Origin: an uncultured Flavobacteriales bacterium
GTDB taxonomy: Bacteria; Bacteroidota; Bacteroidia; Palsa-965
Direction of reading: 5' to 3'
Assembly (NCBI GenBank): GCA_903873905.1
Contig: CAIQQJ010000106.1
Location: 35,964-99,963, forward strand
DNA: 64,000 bases
The notes below the pieces were generated by a model that was not told the DNA's origin, ran no database searches, and saw only the letters and a program-made list of their open reading frames with translations. Shown here piece after piece: positions 1-8,151 of this stretch. Positions within the stretch are counted from its first letter, which is position 1. Each line of letters starts with the position of its first letter. The position numbers and the translations under genes are program-made.

Positions 1-270
1 ACAGTACTGCGGGGTAGGGCTCATTCGCTTCAAGTCTCCCAACAATACTGTTGGGAGGCTTTCTCCCGAAGGGACCACTATGTGGCGTACTATCCCTCAC
101 GCAAAAAAAGAATTGCCACAAAGGCCCAGCGCCACAGCGTTTTTCAATCTGCGAAAATCTGCGAAATCTGTGGCTACAATCCCTCACGCAAAAAAAAATT
201 GCCACAAAGGCACTAAAGCACAAAGGCCCGCAGAAATTCAACTATCACTTTAATATTCGTTATTCAAAAT
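1..270. repeat. Intergenic block of dispersed repeat words
   Basis: No gene is supported here. The block holds words that recur elsewhere in the window. TATCCCTCACGCAAAAAA (near 90-109) and AATCCCTCACGCAAAAAA (near 178-195) recur at 14388-14406, at 42324-42345 on the minus strand, and at about 48384-48397. ATTGCCACAAAGGCAC (near 198-214) recurs in degraded form at about 22760 and 55643. A perfect 9-bp hairpin (CTCCCAACA / TGTTGGGAG) lies at 36-57. The family assignment is by eye and the function is unknown. Confidence 0.6.
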
Positions 271-273
271 CGC

Positions 274-1290
274 TTAGATAAAATCCGTTTTTTTCATATT
301 CAACCACTCCATAGCAGCTCCACTCAAAACCATTTCCTTTTTCGCATCATCCCAATTCATAGAACGAATTAGTTCGCCAGGAATATTTTCTCCCAATGGA
401 AAAGGATAATCACTTCCTAAAGCAACACGATTTGCGCCAAATTGATTCACTACAAAATCCAACATGTTCGGATCGTGCACGAGTGAATCAATCCAGAATT
501 TACCAATGTAATTTTTGGGAGAAACATCATTGTCAATCGCAACCAAATCGGGACGACAATCAAAACCGTGTTGCAATCTTCCAACTGTCGAGGGAAAAGA
601 TCCCCCACCGTGTGCGAATGCAATTCGAAGTTTGGGTAATTTTTCCATCACACCGCCAAAAACCAATGAAGCGATTGCACGCGTAGTTTCTGCTGGCATT
701 CCCACGAGCCATGGCAACCAATATTTCTGCATTTCCTTTTCACCCATCATTTCCCAAGGATGAATAAAAACAGCCATGTCCAATGTTTCACACGCTGAAA
801 ATATTTCAAGAAATTTTGATTCATTCAAATTTTCCTGATTGATGTTTGTCCCAATCTGAATTCCTTTCAGTCCGATATTTTTACAACGTTCCAATTCCTG
901 TATCGCCAATTTTGAATCTTGCATGGGAATTGTTCCGAGACCCGCAAACCGTTTTGGATAACGAGTGACGATTTCCGCAATATGATCATTGAGAAATTTT
1001 GAAATCTCCAAACAGTCATTCGGTTTTGCCCAATAGGAAAACATTACCGGCACAGTGGAAAGCACTTGCACATTCACATGATGCTGATCGCATTCTTTCA
1101 TCCGCTTCTCTGCGCTCCAACAATTATCTTCAATTTCACGAAAGAATTTTCCGTCATCACGAATCATCCTCGCACAACAATTTTTATGGTGATCCAATTG
1201 AATGAATCCGCCATACCCGAATTTTTCTTTCCAACCCGGAATGTTTTCTGGAAGAATGTGGGTGTGGATATCGATGGAGAAGTGGTTCAT
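274..1290 (-). CDS. 2-amino-3-carboxymuconate-6-semialdehyde decarboxylase (ACMSD), amidohydrolase family
   Basis: This is a zinc-dependent TIM-barrel decarboxylase of 338 residues. It removes the carboxyl group of ACMS, the ring-opening product of 3-hydroxyanthranilate, and so directs tryptophan catabolism to 2-aminomuconate semialdehyde instead of quinolinate. The metal ligands are visible: H9 and H11 in the DIHTH motif, H177 (FIHPW) and D294 (GSDYPF), with H227 (FAHGGG) as the probable catalytic histidine. This spacing matches the characterised Pseudomonas enzyme as I recall it. The gene that makes its substrate, 3-hydroxyanthranilate dioxygenase, lies just upstream on the same strand. The two are separated only by a four-helix-bundle gene inside inverted repeats, one arm of which ends 8 nt before this start codon. 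Full length. Confidence 0.93.
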   Translation of the reverse strand: MNHFSIDIHTHILPENIPGWKEKFGYGGFIQLDHHKNCCARMIRDDGKFFREIEDNCWSAEKRMKECDQHHVNVQVLSTVPVMFSYWAKPNDCLEISKFLNDHIAEIVTRYPKRFAGLGTIPMQDSKLAIQELERCKNIGLKGIQIGTNINQENLNESKFLEIFSACETLDMAVFIHPWEMMGEKEMQKYWLPWLVGMPAETTRAIASLVFGGVMEKLPKLRIAFAHGGGSFPSTVGRLQHGFDCRPDLVAIDNDVSPKNYIGKFWIDSLVHDPNMLDFVVNQFGANRVALGSDYPFPLGENIPGELIRSMNWDDAKKEMVLSGAAMEWLNMKKTDFI

Positions 1291-1298
1291 AAAAATTG

Positions 1299-1324
1299 TG
1301 TGGTCTGTGCATTGTGCACAGTGC
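1299..1324 (+). repeat. Left 26-bp inverted-repeat arm
   Basis: Matches the reverse complement of 1721-1746 at 25 of 26 positions. It contains the perfect internal hairpin CTGTGCA-TTG-TGCACAG at 1305-1321. It lies between the stop codon of the four-helix-bundle gene and the ACMSD start codon. Confidence 0.85.
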
Positions 1325-1330
1325 GCGGTT

Positions 1331-1711
1331 TTATTTGATTGCGATTTTCTTTTCGTAATGTTTTATGAGTCCGCTCAAAAGTTTTCTTGTGGTTGAAACG
1401 CTTTCAAAAATTTGAGCCAGGTCAGTATTCTTTAAATAATCTAAATCCTGTGCTAAATAAAGTTGTGTTTCTACTTCATAAAGTGATCCACGAGCAATAA
1501 AGAGAAACTTCTTTGTATCCTTTGCGGAATTTCTTCCAATACCCTCAGCAATATTTGAAGGAATTGAAACAGCAGCTCTCCTGATTTGATTTGTAAGTCC
1601 AAATTGTTCCGCATGTGGAAAATCAGTCGATGCTGTATAGATTGACTTAACTAATTTTCGTGCTTCTTTCCAAGCATTCAATTCTGTGTAACTTTTACTA
1701 GTTGTTTCCAT
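1331..1711 (-). CDS. Four-helix bundle protein (23S rRNA intervening-sequence protein family)
   Basis: This small, mostly helical protein of about 126 residues belongs to the family named after proteins encoded in 23S rRNA intervening sequences (S23/IVS; also related to Avd). Family signatures are the N-terminal ELNAWKEARKLVKSIY helix, the FGLTNQIRRAAVSIPSNIAEG core and the C-terminal LSGLIKHYEKK helix. The ATG at 1711 (METTSK) is chosen because homologs begin near there. An in-frame ATG at 1747 would translate the inverted-repeat arm itself as a Cys-rich leader (MWSVLCAQCC). The gene is the only content of an inverted-repeat-bounded unit between two kynurenine-pathway genes. The molecular role of stand-alone members is not established. 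No catalytic residues are expected. Confidence 0.85.
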   Translation of the reverse strand: METTSKSYTELNAWKEARKLVKSIYTASTDFPHAEQFGLTNQIRRAAVSIPSNIAEGIGRNSAKDTKKFLFIARGSLYEVETQLYLAQDLDYLKNTDLAQIFESVSTTRKLLSGLIKHYEKKIAIK

Positions 1712-1720
1712 AAACACACA

Positions 1721-1746
1721 GCACTGTGCACAAAGCACAGACCACA
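1721..1746 (-). repeat. Right 26-bp inverted-repeat arm
   Basis: Inverted partner of 1299-1324, with one mismatch. In a dioxygenase-to-ACMSD transcript the two arms could pair into a stem that loops out the four-helix-bundle gene. Confidence 0.85.
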
Positions 1747-1751
1747 TTTTT

Positions 1752-2285
1752 TTAATGACTACTAACTTTTACTTCTTCTGGTGGAATCATTACATAACCA
1801 CATTTCTTGCATGTCCTTAAATCTTCACTGCCATAAAATTTCGCGAACACACCTTGAAATTGATTGACAATATCGGTAAGCGCAAAATATTCTTCGTACA
1901 ATTTTGAATTGCATTTTTCACAGAACCAAAGCAAACCATCTTTTTCATTTGCGTGTCGTTTGCGTTCCATAACGAGCCCAATTGAATTTGCTCCTCGAAC
2001 AGGATTATGTGGAACATTCGGTGGCAAGAGAAAAATATCACCTTCCCTAATCGGAACATCAATTGATTTTCCATCTTCCTGAATTTTCACGAGAATATCC
2101 CCTTCGAGTTGATAGAAAAACTCTTCGCTCTCATTGAAGTGATAATCCTTTCTGGAATTTGGTCCGCCGACCACCATTACGATGAATTCGGTGTCTTTGT
2201 AAACAACTTTATTGTTTACGGGCGGTTTTAATAAATGACGATTTTCGTCAATCCATTTTTTGAAGTTAAACGGACGTGTGATCAT
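1752..2285 (-). CDS. nbaC: 3-hydroxyanthranilate 3,4-dioxygenase
   Basis: This is an Fe(II) cupin dioxygenase of 177 residues that opens the ring of 3-hydroxyanthranilate to give 2-amino-3-carboxymuconate semialdehyde. The iron ligands H49, E55 and H93 have the spacing of the characterised bacterial enzyme. The C-terminus carries the rubredoxin-like zinc site (C122, C125, C159, C162) found in bacterial members. Its product is the substrate of the ACMSD encoded downstream on the same strand. TAACTTCG, a variant of the Bacteroidota -7 box, lies 24 nt upstream of the start. Full length. The symbol follows the usual name for bacterial homologs. Confidence 0.95.
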   Translation of the reverse strand: MITRPFNFKKWIDENRHLLKPPVNNKVVYKDTEFIVMVVGGPNSRKDYHFNESEEFFYQLEGDILVKIQEDGKSIDVPIREGDIFLLPPNVPHNPVRGANSIGLVMERKRHANEKDGLLWFCEKCNSKLYEEYFALTDIVNQFQGVFAKFYGSEDLRTCKKCGYVMIPPEEVKVSSH

Positions 2286-2309
2286 GGTTTTGGCGGATTT
2301 TTTACTTCA

Positions 2310-2317
2310 CGAAGTTA
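2310..2317 (-). promoter_or_regulatory. Putative -7 box of the 3-hydroxyanthranilate dioxygenase gene
   Basis: TAACTTCG on the minus strand is one change from the Bacteroidota TAnnTTTG element and lies 24 nt before the start codon. It overlaps a small imperfect palindrome (ACTTC-GT-GAAGT) that could be an operator. No clear -33 TTG was seen. Confidence 0.35.
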
Positions 2318-2448
2318 ACAAGAAATAAGATTGATTTGCGAATGAAAATGAATAGAATTAATATTGCATTTCAATTGCTCATTGTGACCATAGGATGGAT
2401 TTTTTCTCATCTTTGAAGCAAGCTTTTTTACTGAAAAAATAAAGTAAT

Positions 2449-3789
2449 ATGTCAGGTACAATCCAATGTCCTCAATGTGGGGCGGCAAGTTCTGCAAAGG
2501 TTTCTGAAACAGAATATCATTGCGCCTACTGTGAAAGTAATTTTACGATAGGAATGTCGAAGGAAGACATGATTGCTAATATCTTGAAAAAGGTTGGCGC
2601 CAGTCAAGGAACAAGTTCCACTTCATTTACATACAGCCCTGAAAAAATTGCTGAAATGCGTGCGGCCGCTATGGCTTCAGCACAGGCTTCAAAAAAAGGG
2701 GGGAGAATTCTTCTTATTATTTTCCTCGCAATTATCATTAGCATTGTTGGTGTTGTTGCTTTTTCCGTCAAAAAAGCTACAAGTGGAATTACAGATGTTG
2801 TCAATAACGTCATTAAAAACTCAACCGTTTCCAATTTCAAGGTAATGAGCGGAAGCAAAGGACCTGTTATTTGGATGTTACAGGAGCAAAGTGCTTCCAT
2901 GCAAGACAGCACGCATTTTATTTTGTCCATAATTGATCCACAAAGCAAAAAACATTTAGAAGATCTTGAATACCTTCCTGCAATGACTTGGGAGGGTGCA
3001 TTTAATTCGGGCAAATATCTTGGAGAGTTTTATGCATTTGGGGATACGTGTTGGATTGTGTCGGAACATTTTGGATTGACTGCGCGCGACATTTACACTG
3101 GGAAAATACTTATAGATTCGAAGAAACTGAGCAAGATGCATCCTGAATTGGAGCAAGGAATTACAAAAGCGGAATGGGGTTATTCCAACCGATATTTTTC
3201 ATTGACGACAAATGATGGTTTTGAATTTATTTTCCTTCCCGATCAAAAGAAGATTTTCAAAAAAGAAGATTTTGACAATCAAAAGAGAGATGAAAGCAAA
3301 ATGGTTAAAAGAAATTTTTTCATGCTTTCCGAATCCAAACGCCCAGGCCTTTTTGTTTCAGTGGAAAACACTTCACCTTTTGCAACTTCATCACAAACAT
3401 ATAGCGGTGATCTTGAAAATGCTAACCCGCATTACAAAAACAGAGCTCTTTTGTCGCTTACGCATATTCTCCCCGATTTGATTTTCTTCAACGGGTATAT
3501 TCTGCATTCTGATAATGACAAAACGCTCATTGCGTATCAAAACACTGTTGCGAAAAATTCCGCTTTGCACTTTTCATGTATTGATTCAAATGGAAAGGTT
3601 TTGTGGAATATTTCAGGAAAAGAAATTGAGCCTTTCGAAAAAGATTTTTCTGATAACAATCGTGCCATTGATTTCGTCGGCTCCAAAAATGTTGCGGTCC
3701 TTTTTACCGATTATGCAGATCACGATGCAATTGGAATTGATTGGACGAGCGGAAAGATTCTATGGCAATTCTCAACAGCAAAAAAATGA
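2449..3789 (+). CDS. Membrane-anchored zinc-ribbon protein of unknown function
   Basis: I do not recognise this 446-residue protein as a named family. Residues 7-28 form a zinc ribbon with two CxxC pairs (C7, C10, C25, C28). An Ala-rich linker follows, then one transmembrane helix around residues 86-107 (ILLIIFLAIIISIVGVVAF) and a large C-terminal region. That region has repeated Trp-rich strands (ITKAEWGYSNRYFS, KVLWNISGK, GIDWTSGKILWQFS) resembling PQQ/WD-type propeller blades. The order suggests a cytosolic ribbon joined to an extracytoplasmic propeller, but topology and role are inference. It stands on the plus strand between the divergent dioxygenase gene and the SDR gene, 61 nt before the latter. 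Confidence 0.75.
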   Translation: MSGTIQCPQCGAASSAKVSETEYHCAYCESNFTIGMSKEDMIANILKKVGASQGTSSTSFTYSPEKIAEMRAAAMASAQASKKGGRILLIIFLAIIISIVGVVAFSVKKATSGITDVVNNVIKNSTVSNFKVMSGSKGPVIWMLQEQSASMQDSTHFILSIIDPQSKKHLEDLEYLPAMTWEGAFNSGKYLGEFYAFGDTCWIVSEHFGLTARDIYTGKILIDSKKLSKMHPELEQGITKAEWGYSNRYFSLTTNDGFEFIFLPDQKKIFKKEDFDNQKRDESKMVKRNFFMLSESKRPGLFVSVENTSPFATSSQTYSGDLENANPHYKNRALLSLTHILPDLIFFNGYILHSDNDKTLIAYQNTVAKNSALHFSCIDSNGKVLWNISGKEIEPFEKDFSDNNRAIDFVGSKNVAVLFTDYADHDAIGIDWTSGKILWQFSTAKK

Positions 3790-3850
3790 TTGGGCAAAAC
3801 AAACTTGTCCATGTTACTTGCCCCATGCCACTTGTCACTATCTTTACCAA

Positions 3851-4633
3851 ATGAATTTAGATTTAACTGGAAAACACGCGCTTGTTTGTGGGAGCACACA
3901 GGGAATTGGCAAGGCCGCTGCAATTGAACTGGCTTCTTTAGGCGCAGACATAACACTCGTCGCACGTAATGAGGCACGATTGAAAAATGCTGTGGCAGAT
4001 CTTCCAGGCAAGGGTAAACATGATTATTTCATTGCTGATTTTACAAATCCTGAACACCTGAGAACTGCTTTGGGAAAATATTTATTGAAAGAAAAAACCA
4101 TTCACATTCTCATCAACAATACTGGTGGACCTCCAGGCGGAGCGATTACTGAAGCAACTCCAGAGGAATTTACAAATGCATTTTCAAATCATTTGTTGTG
4201 CAACCATATTCTTGTACAATCACTTTTGCCGGGAATGAAAAATGCACAATTCGGGCGCATCATAAATATTATTTCCACTTCAGTAAAACAACCTTTGCGT
4301 GGACTCGGCGTGTCAAACACCATTCGTGCAGCTGTTGCCAATTGGGCAAAAACACTTTCACTGGAAGTTGGGCAATTCGGAATTACTGTCAATAACATTT
4401 TACCAGGAGCAACTGCAACACAAAGGCTCGCAAGTATACTCGAAAGCAAATCCGTAAAGTCAGGTGTAACAAAAGAAGTTGCGGAAAAAGAAATGCTGGA
4501 TGAAATTCCTGCAGGAAGATTTGGTCAGCCAGAAGAAGTTGCTGCAGCCATTGCCTTCCTTGCATCACCTGCAGCTGCGTACATTAACGGAATTAATCTT
4601 CCTGTTGATGGTGGACGCACTGGAAATCTTTAA
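3851..4633 (+). CDS. SDR-family protein with a degenerate catalytic site (BKR-like)
   Basis: This Rossmann-fold short-chain dehydrogenase-like protein has 260 residues. The N-terminal cofactor motif is GSTQGIGKA and an NNTGG segment follows. The usual Ser and YxxxK catalytic positions are poorly conserved: after IINIISTSVKQP the protein reads GVSNTIRAAVANWAK where most SDRs have YSASK. A known BKR-like SDR subgroup lacks a perfect tetrad, so this looks like a subgroup trait. The ATG at 3851 is chosen because it begins the canonical MNLDLTGKHALV start. Genes of this type accompany 3-hydroxyanthranilate catabolism in some Bacteroidota, to my recollection, which would fit the neighbours. The reaction is unknown. 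Confidence 0.8.
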   Translation: MNLDLTGKHALVCGSTQGIGKAAAIELASLGADITLVARNEARLKNAVADLPGKGKHDYFIADFTNPEHLRTALGKYLLKEKTIHILINNTGGPPGGAITEATPEEFTNAFSNHLLCNHILVQSLLPGMKNAQFGRIINIISTSVKQPLRGLGVSNTIRAAVANWAKTLSLEVGQFGITVNNILPGATATQRLASILESKSVKSGVTKEVAEKEMLDEIPAGRFGQPEEVAAAIAFLASPAAAYINGINLPVDGGRTGNL

Positions 4634-4680
4634 GTCAAAAATCAAATTATTTTTTCACACAAATCATTAATAAAAATAAA

Positions 4681-5070
4681 ATGGGAGTAATCAAGGAATT
4701 CAAGGATTTTGCAATTAAGGGCAATGTAATCGATCTTGCTATTGGTGTCGTTATTGGTGCCGCCTTCGGAAAAATTGTCAATTCACTTATTGAAGATGTA
4801 ATTACACCTTTGATTTTGAAACCTGCATTGGATGCAGCTCATTTGACAAAACTATCAGAGCTAACAGTATTGGGATCTGTAAAATACGGTAGTTTTTTGG
4901 CTGCTGTTATCAATTTTATTTTAGTTGCCCTCACCCTTTTCATGATTATTAAAGGTATCAACGCTGCCAAGAAAAGAGATGCGGCAAAACCAAAACCTCC
5001 TGTGGAACCAACAAAACAGGAATTGTTACTTACTGAAATTCGTGATCTTCTCGCGGAAAAACAAAAATAA
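4681..5070 (+). CDS. mscL: Large-conductance mechanosensitive channel
   Basis: MscL is a homopentameric inner-membrane channel that opens under membrane tension to release solutes during hypo-osmotic shock. This copy has 129 residues, close to the usual length. The N-terminus MGVIKEFKDFAIKGNVIDLA is the classic amphipathic helix. TM1 follows (VIGAAFGKIVNSLIEDVI), then TM2 (AAVINFILVALTLFMII) and a charged C-terminal helix. The next gene begins 19 nt downstream and may be co-transcribed. Confidence 0.97.
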   Translation: MGVIKEFKDFAIKGNVIDLAIGVVIGAAFGKIVNSLIEDVITPLILKPALDAAHLTKLSELTVLGSVKYGSFLAAVINFILVALTLFMIIKGINAAKKRDAAKPKPPVEPTKQELLLTEIRDLLAEKQK

Positions 5071-5089
5071 TCTTAATATTCCCTTTTTT

Positions 5090-6025
5090 ATGAAACGTGT
5101 TTTCCTAATTACTCTTGCTTTCGTTAACAGTTGTCTTTTTGCACAACACCTTCCCGATAGTTTGCGACATTGGCATCGCGGCGGAGCTGTCGGTTTGAAT
5201 TTTACACAAACCTCATTTACAAATTGGGCTACTGGCGGTGAAAATTCCGTTTCAGGACAAGGATTACTTGGCTTATTTGTCAACTATAAAAAGGATTCCA
5301 CGAGTTGGGACAACAGTGTTGATTTCGCTTATGGTGTGCTACATCAGGGGAAGGATAAGTTCACAAAAAAAACAGACGATAAAATTGACTTTACTTCTAA
5401 ATATGGACGGTACGCTTTTAAAAAAGTTTGGTATTACACTGCACTCTTTAGTTTCAAAACGCAATCTTCGCCAGGTTATATTTATTCCGACGATACAAGT
5501 AAAACGGTGATTTCTGATTTTATGGCACCTGGGTATACGCTTCTCGCGCTTGGACTCGATTACAAACCCAACAAGACCGTATCGGTTTTTTTCGCGCCGT
5601 TCACAGGGAAAACCACTTATGTGTTGAATCAAACACTTGCTGATGCAGGAGCATTCGGTGTGGATAAAGCGATTTTTGATAATGCAGGAATTAAAACAAA
5701 AGACGGACAGAACATAAGAAATGAATTTGGCGGTTATGTTCGCTTTCAGTATAAAGCAGAAGTGATGACCAACATTACACTCAATGCACGTTGCGAATTA
5801 TTTTCAAATTATCTGAAGGATCCACAAAACATAGATGTCAATGCAGAAATCATTTTGAACATGAAAGTGAATAAATATTTTTCTGCAAACCTAAATATTC
5901 AAGGCGTTTATGATAACGATGTGCTGATTGCAGTAGACAGAAACCATGATGGCATTTTGGATGGAGTTGGGCCTCGTTTCCAATTGAGACAAGTTTTGGG
6001 AGTTGGGTTTTCTGCGAAATTCTAA
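5090..6025 (+). CDS. DUF3078 domain-containing protein, probable outer-membrane protein
   Basis: A 311-residue protein with a signal peptide (residues 1-18, ending CLFAQ), followed by alternating aromatic and polar strands and a C-terminal Phe (GFSAKF), as expected of an outer-membrane beta-barrel. The segment GLNFTQTSFTNWATGGENS is the diagnostic N-terminal motif of DUF3078 proteins, which are widespread in Bacteroidota and uncharacterised. The ATG at 5090 places the signal peptide at the N-terminus. Longer in-frame starts would read through the end of mscL. Confidence 0.85.
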   Translation: MKRVFLITLAFVNSCLFAQHLPDSLRHWHRGGAVGLNFTQTSFTNWATGGENSVSGQGLLGLFVNYKKDSTSWDNSVDFAYGVLHQGKDKFTKKTDDKIDFTSKYGRYAFKKVWYYTALFSFKTQSSPGYIYSDDTSKTVISDFMAPGYTLLALGLDYKPNKTVSVFFAPFTGKTTYVLNQTLADAGAFGVDKAIFDNAGIKTKDGQNIRNEFGGYVRFQYKAEVMTNITLNARCELFSNYLKDPQNIDVNAEIILNMKVNKYFSANLNIQGVYDNDVLIAVDRNHDGILDGVGPRFQLRQVLGVGFSAKF

Positions 6026-6110
6026 TGAGCAGCTTTTAAAAAAAATCATTTCGTTTTTTTAATAAACTTAATTTTTCTCTCTACACAAACAACTCCAAAA
6101 CTTTGACCCC

Positions 6111-7208
6111 ATGAAAATAAAAGTTTCCCTGCTTGCTATTTTTATAAGCACATTCCTTTCCGCACAAATTACGGTTTCACTCCTGAGTTCAACTGCAAGT
6201 TGTCTTTTGCCATGCAACGGAACCGTGAACGTAATTGCAACAGGAGGAACTCCACCGTATTCATACACTATTCTTCCCAATGCAATTAACAATGCCACTG
6301 GTAGTTTCACAGGTATTTGTTCTGGTTCTTACACTGTCACTGTTACAGATGCAACTTTTAACATTGGAACTTATTCTTCAACAGTTGCAACCATTTCTGC
6401 GCCGAGTATCACAACTGTCACCACAACTGGAATATTGCCACCTTCAAACTACGAAGCAACTGTTACTTATACAGGTGGACAACCGCGATACATTGTGCAA
6501 TGGTTCTATGAGCCATCCGGAGTGATGATTAGACAGGATCTTGTTTCGACAATGAATGATACAATAACACATCTCTCTCCTGGAGATTATGGTGTGATCG
6601 TAACTGATTCCGTCAATAGTGTTTCTGGATGCCAAGGATTAAATCAAGCACCCTATTTATTTTCCATCTGTGACCCATCTATTGGTGTAGGCTTTATCAA
6701 TTACACACCAAATGACACCGTATGTCCTGGCACACCAATTACGATCAATTACATTACTGTACCTATGGGTCAGATCAATATTTTATATCAGGTTTTCATG
6801 TCCGATAATCCAAATTGTGATCCTTCCGCATCCAATGGCACTTTTTCATGCAACATAAGTCAAACAACAACATTCACTGGTTTTTGGGCTTATTCAGCTA
6901 CTTGTGCTCCTATTCCCTTTGCACCAGTCACCATTACCGTTCTTCCATGTGTGGGAATAAATGAGCAGCAGTCGACTAATTTTGTTTCCATTTTTCCAAA
7001 TCCTGGCAATGGAGCTTTCACTTTAAAAACGAATCAGACTACTGCAGTTCAATTGGAGATCTTTGATGAAACAGGAAGGAACTGTTATACTTCATCTTCA
7101 AAAAATGGAGACGAAATTTTTACTGGACTGAAATCTGGAATTTATTTCATTCGCATTCTTTCTGATGCTGGAACCAAAATAGAAAAGTTGGTGATTACCA
7201 ATAAGTAA
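6111..7208 (+). CDS. T9SS type A sorting domain protein with an SprB-like repeat
   Basis: A secreted protein of 365 residues. A signal peptide (MKIKVSLLAIFISTFLSAQ) precedes one SprB-like repeat near residues 27-90, marked by CLLPCNGTVNVIATGGTPPY and YTVTVTDAT. A Cys-rich central part follows. The last 80 or so residues are a type A sorting domain (VSIFPNPGNGAFTLKT ... SGIYFIRILSDAG ... KLVITNK), which targets the protein through the type IX secretion system to the cell surface. The specific function is unknown. The stop codon abuts an inverted repeat that fills the convergent spacer. Confidence 0.85.
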   Translation: MKIKVSLLAIFISTFLSAQITVSLLSSTASCLLPCNGTVNVIATGGTPPYSYTILPNAINNATGSFTGICSGSYTVTVTDATFNIGTYSSTVATISAPSITTVTTTGILPPSNYEATVTYTGGQPRYIVQWFYEPSGVMIRQDLVSTMNDTITHLSPGDYGVIVTDSVNSVSGCQGLNQAPYLFSICDPSIGVGFINYTPNDTVCPGTPITINYITVPMGQINILYQVFMSDNPNCDPSASNGTFSCNISQTTTFTGFWAYSATCAPIPFAPVTITVLPCVGINEQQSTNFVSIFPNPGNGAFTLKTNQTTAVQLEIFDETGRNCYTSSSKNGDEIFTGLKSGIYFIRILSDAGTKIEKLVITNK

Positions 7209-7452
7209 CCTCACCCCTTTTGTGAGTTTGTTTTAAGCAGAAACTTTGGAGAATTCCCCTCTCCGAAGGAGAGGGGTGAGTGAGACCTCAGATGAAGGAG
7301 AAGCAATTAATATTAGTTTGTTCAGAAATTTCAATTTCAAAAAACACATACTCGAAATATTTTTGAATACCGAGAACGTTCTCGCCCCTCTCCTTCGGAG
7401 AGGGGGATTCTGAAATGTTTCTCACAATTACAAACTCCGTAAAGGGGTGAGG
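7209..7452. repeat. Long imperfect inverted repeat filling a convergent spacer
   Basis: The outer arms CCTCACCCCTTT (7209-7220) and AAAGGGGTGAGG (7441-7452) are perfect inverted copies. They start immediately after one stop codon and end immediately before the opposing one. Each half contains a perfect CCCCTCTCC-N3-GGAGAGGGG palindrome (7256-7276 and 7385-7405). The structure could terminate both convergent genes. The same palindrome core occurs inside hemB at 47843-47863. Confidence 0.85.
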
Positions 7453-8151
7453 TTATTTTGCAATCAAACGGAATCCTCTTCCGTGAATATTCATGATTTC
7501 TACGGTTGGATCATCCTTCAAATATTTTCTAAGCTTCGCGATATATACATCCATACTGCGTGAATTGAAATAACTGTCGTCACCCCAAATTGTATTCAAT
7601 GCGAATGAACGATCAAGTACTTCGTTTTTATGAAGCGCCAGCAAACGCAAAAGATCCGCTTCTTTCGAAGTAAGTTTCTGCGGCTTATTGCCGAATTCCA
7701 ACATTTGTCTTGTATAATCGTATTTGTAATCGCCGATCGTAAAAAGAGTTTGCTCCATGTTGAGCGCGCCACCTTTTGTTCTTCGGAGAATTGCCTTTAA
7801 ACGCAACAGCAATTCTTCCATGCTGAATGGTTTGGTAATATAATCATCGGCACCAGCATTGAATCCCTCAATTGTATCTTCCTTCATCGACTTCGCGGTG
7901 AGAAATACAACAGGAATGTCCTTGTTGATGGTTCGGATTTCTTTCGCGAGTGTGTAACCGTCTTTAACGGGCATCATCACATCGAGCAGACAGAGATCAA
8001 AAGTTCCTTTTCGGAACTGATCAAATCCTTCTTTTCCGTTTGTCGCGAGAACGGTTGCATATCCCTTCGCGTCGAGATATTCCTGCAGAAGTTTTCCGAG
8101 ATTCGGATCGTCCTCAGCGAGGAGAATTTTGGCTTTTGTTTCTGTACTCAT
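7453..8151 (-). CDS. OmpR-family response regulator
   Basis: A two-component response regulator of 232 residues. The receiver domain (residues 7-123) has the acidic pocket (EDD, 13-15), phospho-acceptor D57 (LLDVMMP), T85 (LTAK) and K107 (ITKPFS). A C-terminal winged-helix DNA-binding domain follows (LTSKEADLLRLLALHKNEV ... SMDVYIAKLRKYL). Its start codon overlaps the stop of the histidine kinase gene by 4 bp, so the pair is surely one unit. The architecture resembles the RprXY system of Bacteroides. Target genes are unknown. Confidence 0.95.
   Translation of the reverse strand: MSTETKAKILLAEDDPNLGKLLQEYLDAKGYATVLATNGKEGFDQFRKGTFDLCLLDVMMPVKDGYTLAKEIRTINKDIPVVFLTAKSMKEDTIEGFNAGADDYITKPFSMEELLLRLKAILRRTKGGALNMEQTLFTIGDYKYDYTRQMLEFGNKPQKLTSKEADLLRLLALHKNEVLDRSFALNTIWGDDSYFNSRSMDVYIAKLRKYLKDDPTVEIMNIHGRGFRLIAK

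Larger units (their letters stand above)
1299..1746 (-). mobile_element. Insertion-like element: four-helix-bundle gene between 26-bp inverted repeats
   Basis: Positions 1299-1324 and 1721-1746 are inverted copies of the same 26 bases with one mismatch (at 1311). Each arm is itself a small hairpin (CTGTGC...GCACAG). The pair encloses a single gene of the 23S rRNA intervening-sequence (IVS) protein family. The element fills nearly the whole spacer: 5 nt separate it from the dioxygenase stop codon and 8 nt from the ACMSD start codon. IVS elements in rRNA genes have the same plan, a base-paired stem with an optional four-helix-bundle gene in the loop. No transposase is present. That this is a mobile IVS-like unit is inference. 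Confidence 0.6.
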
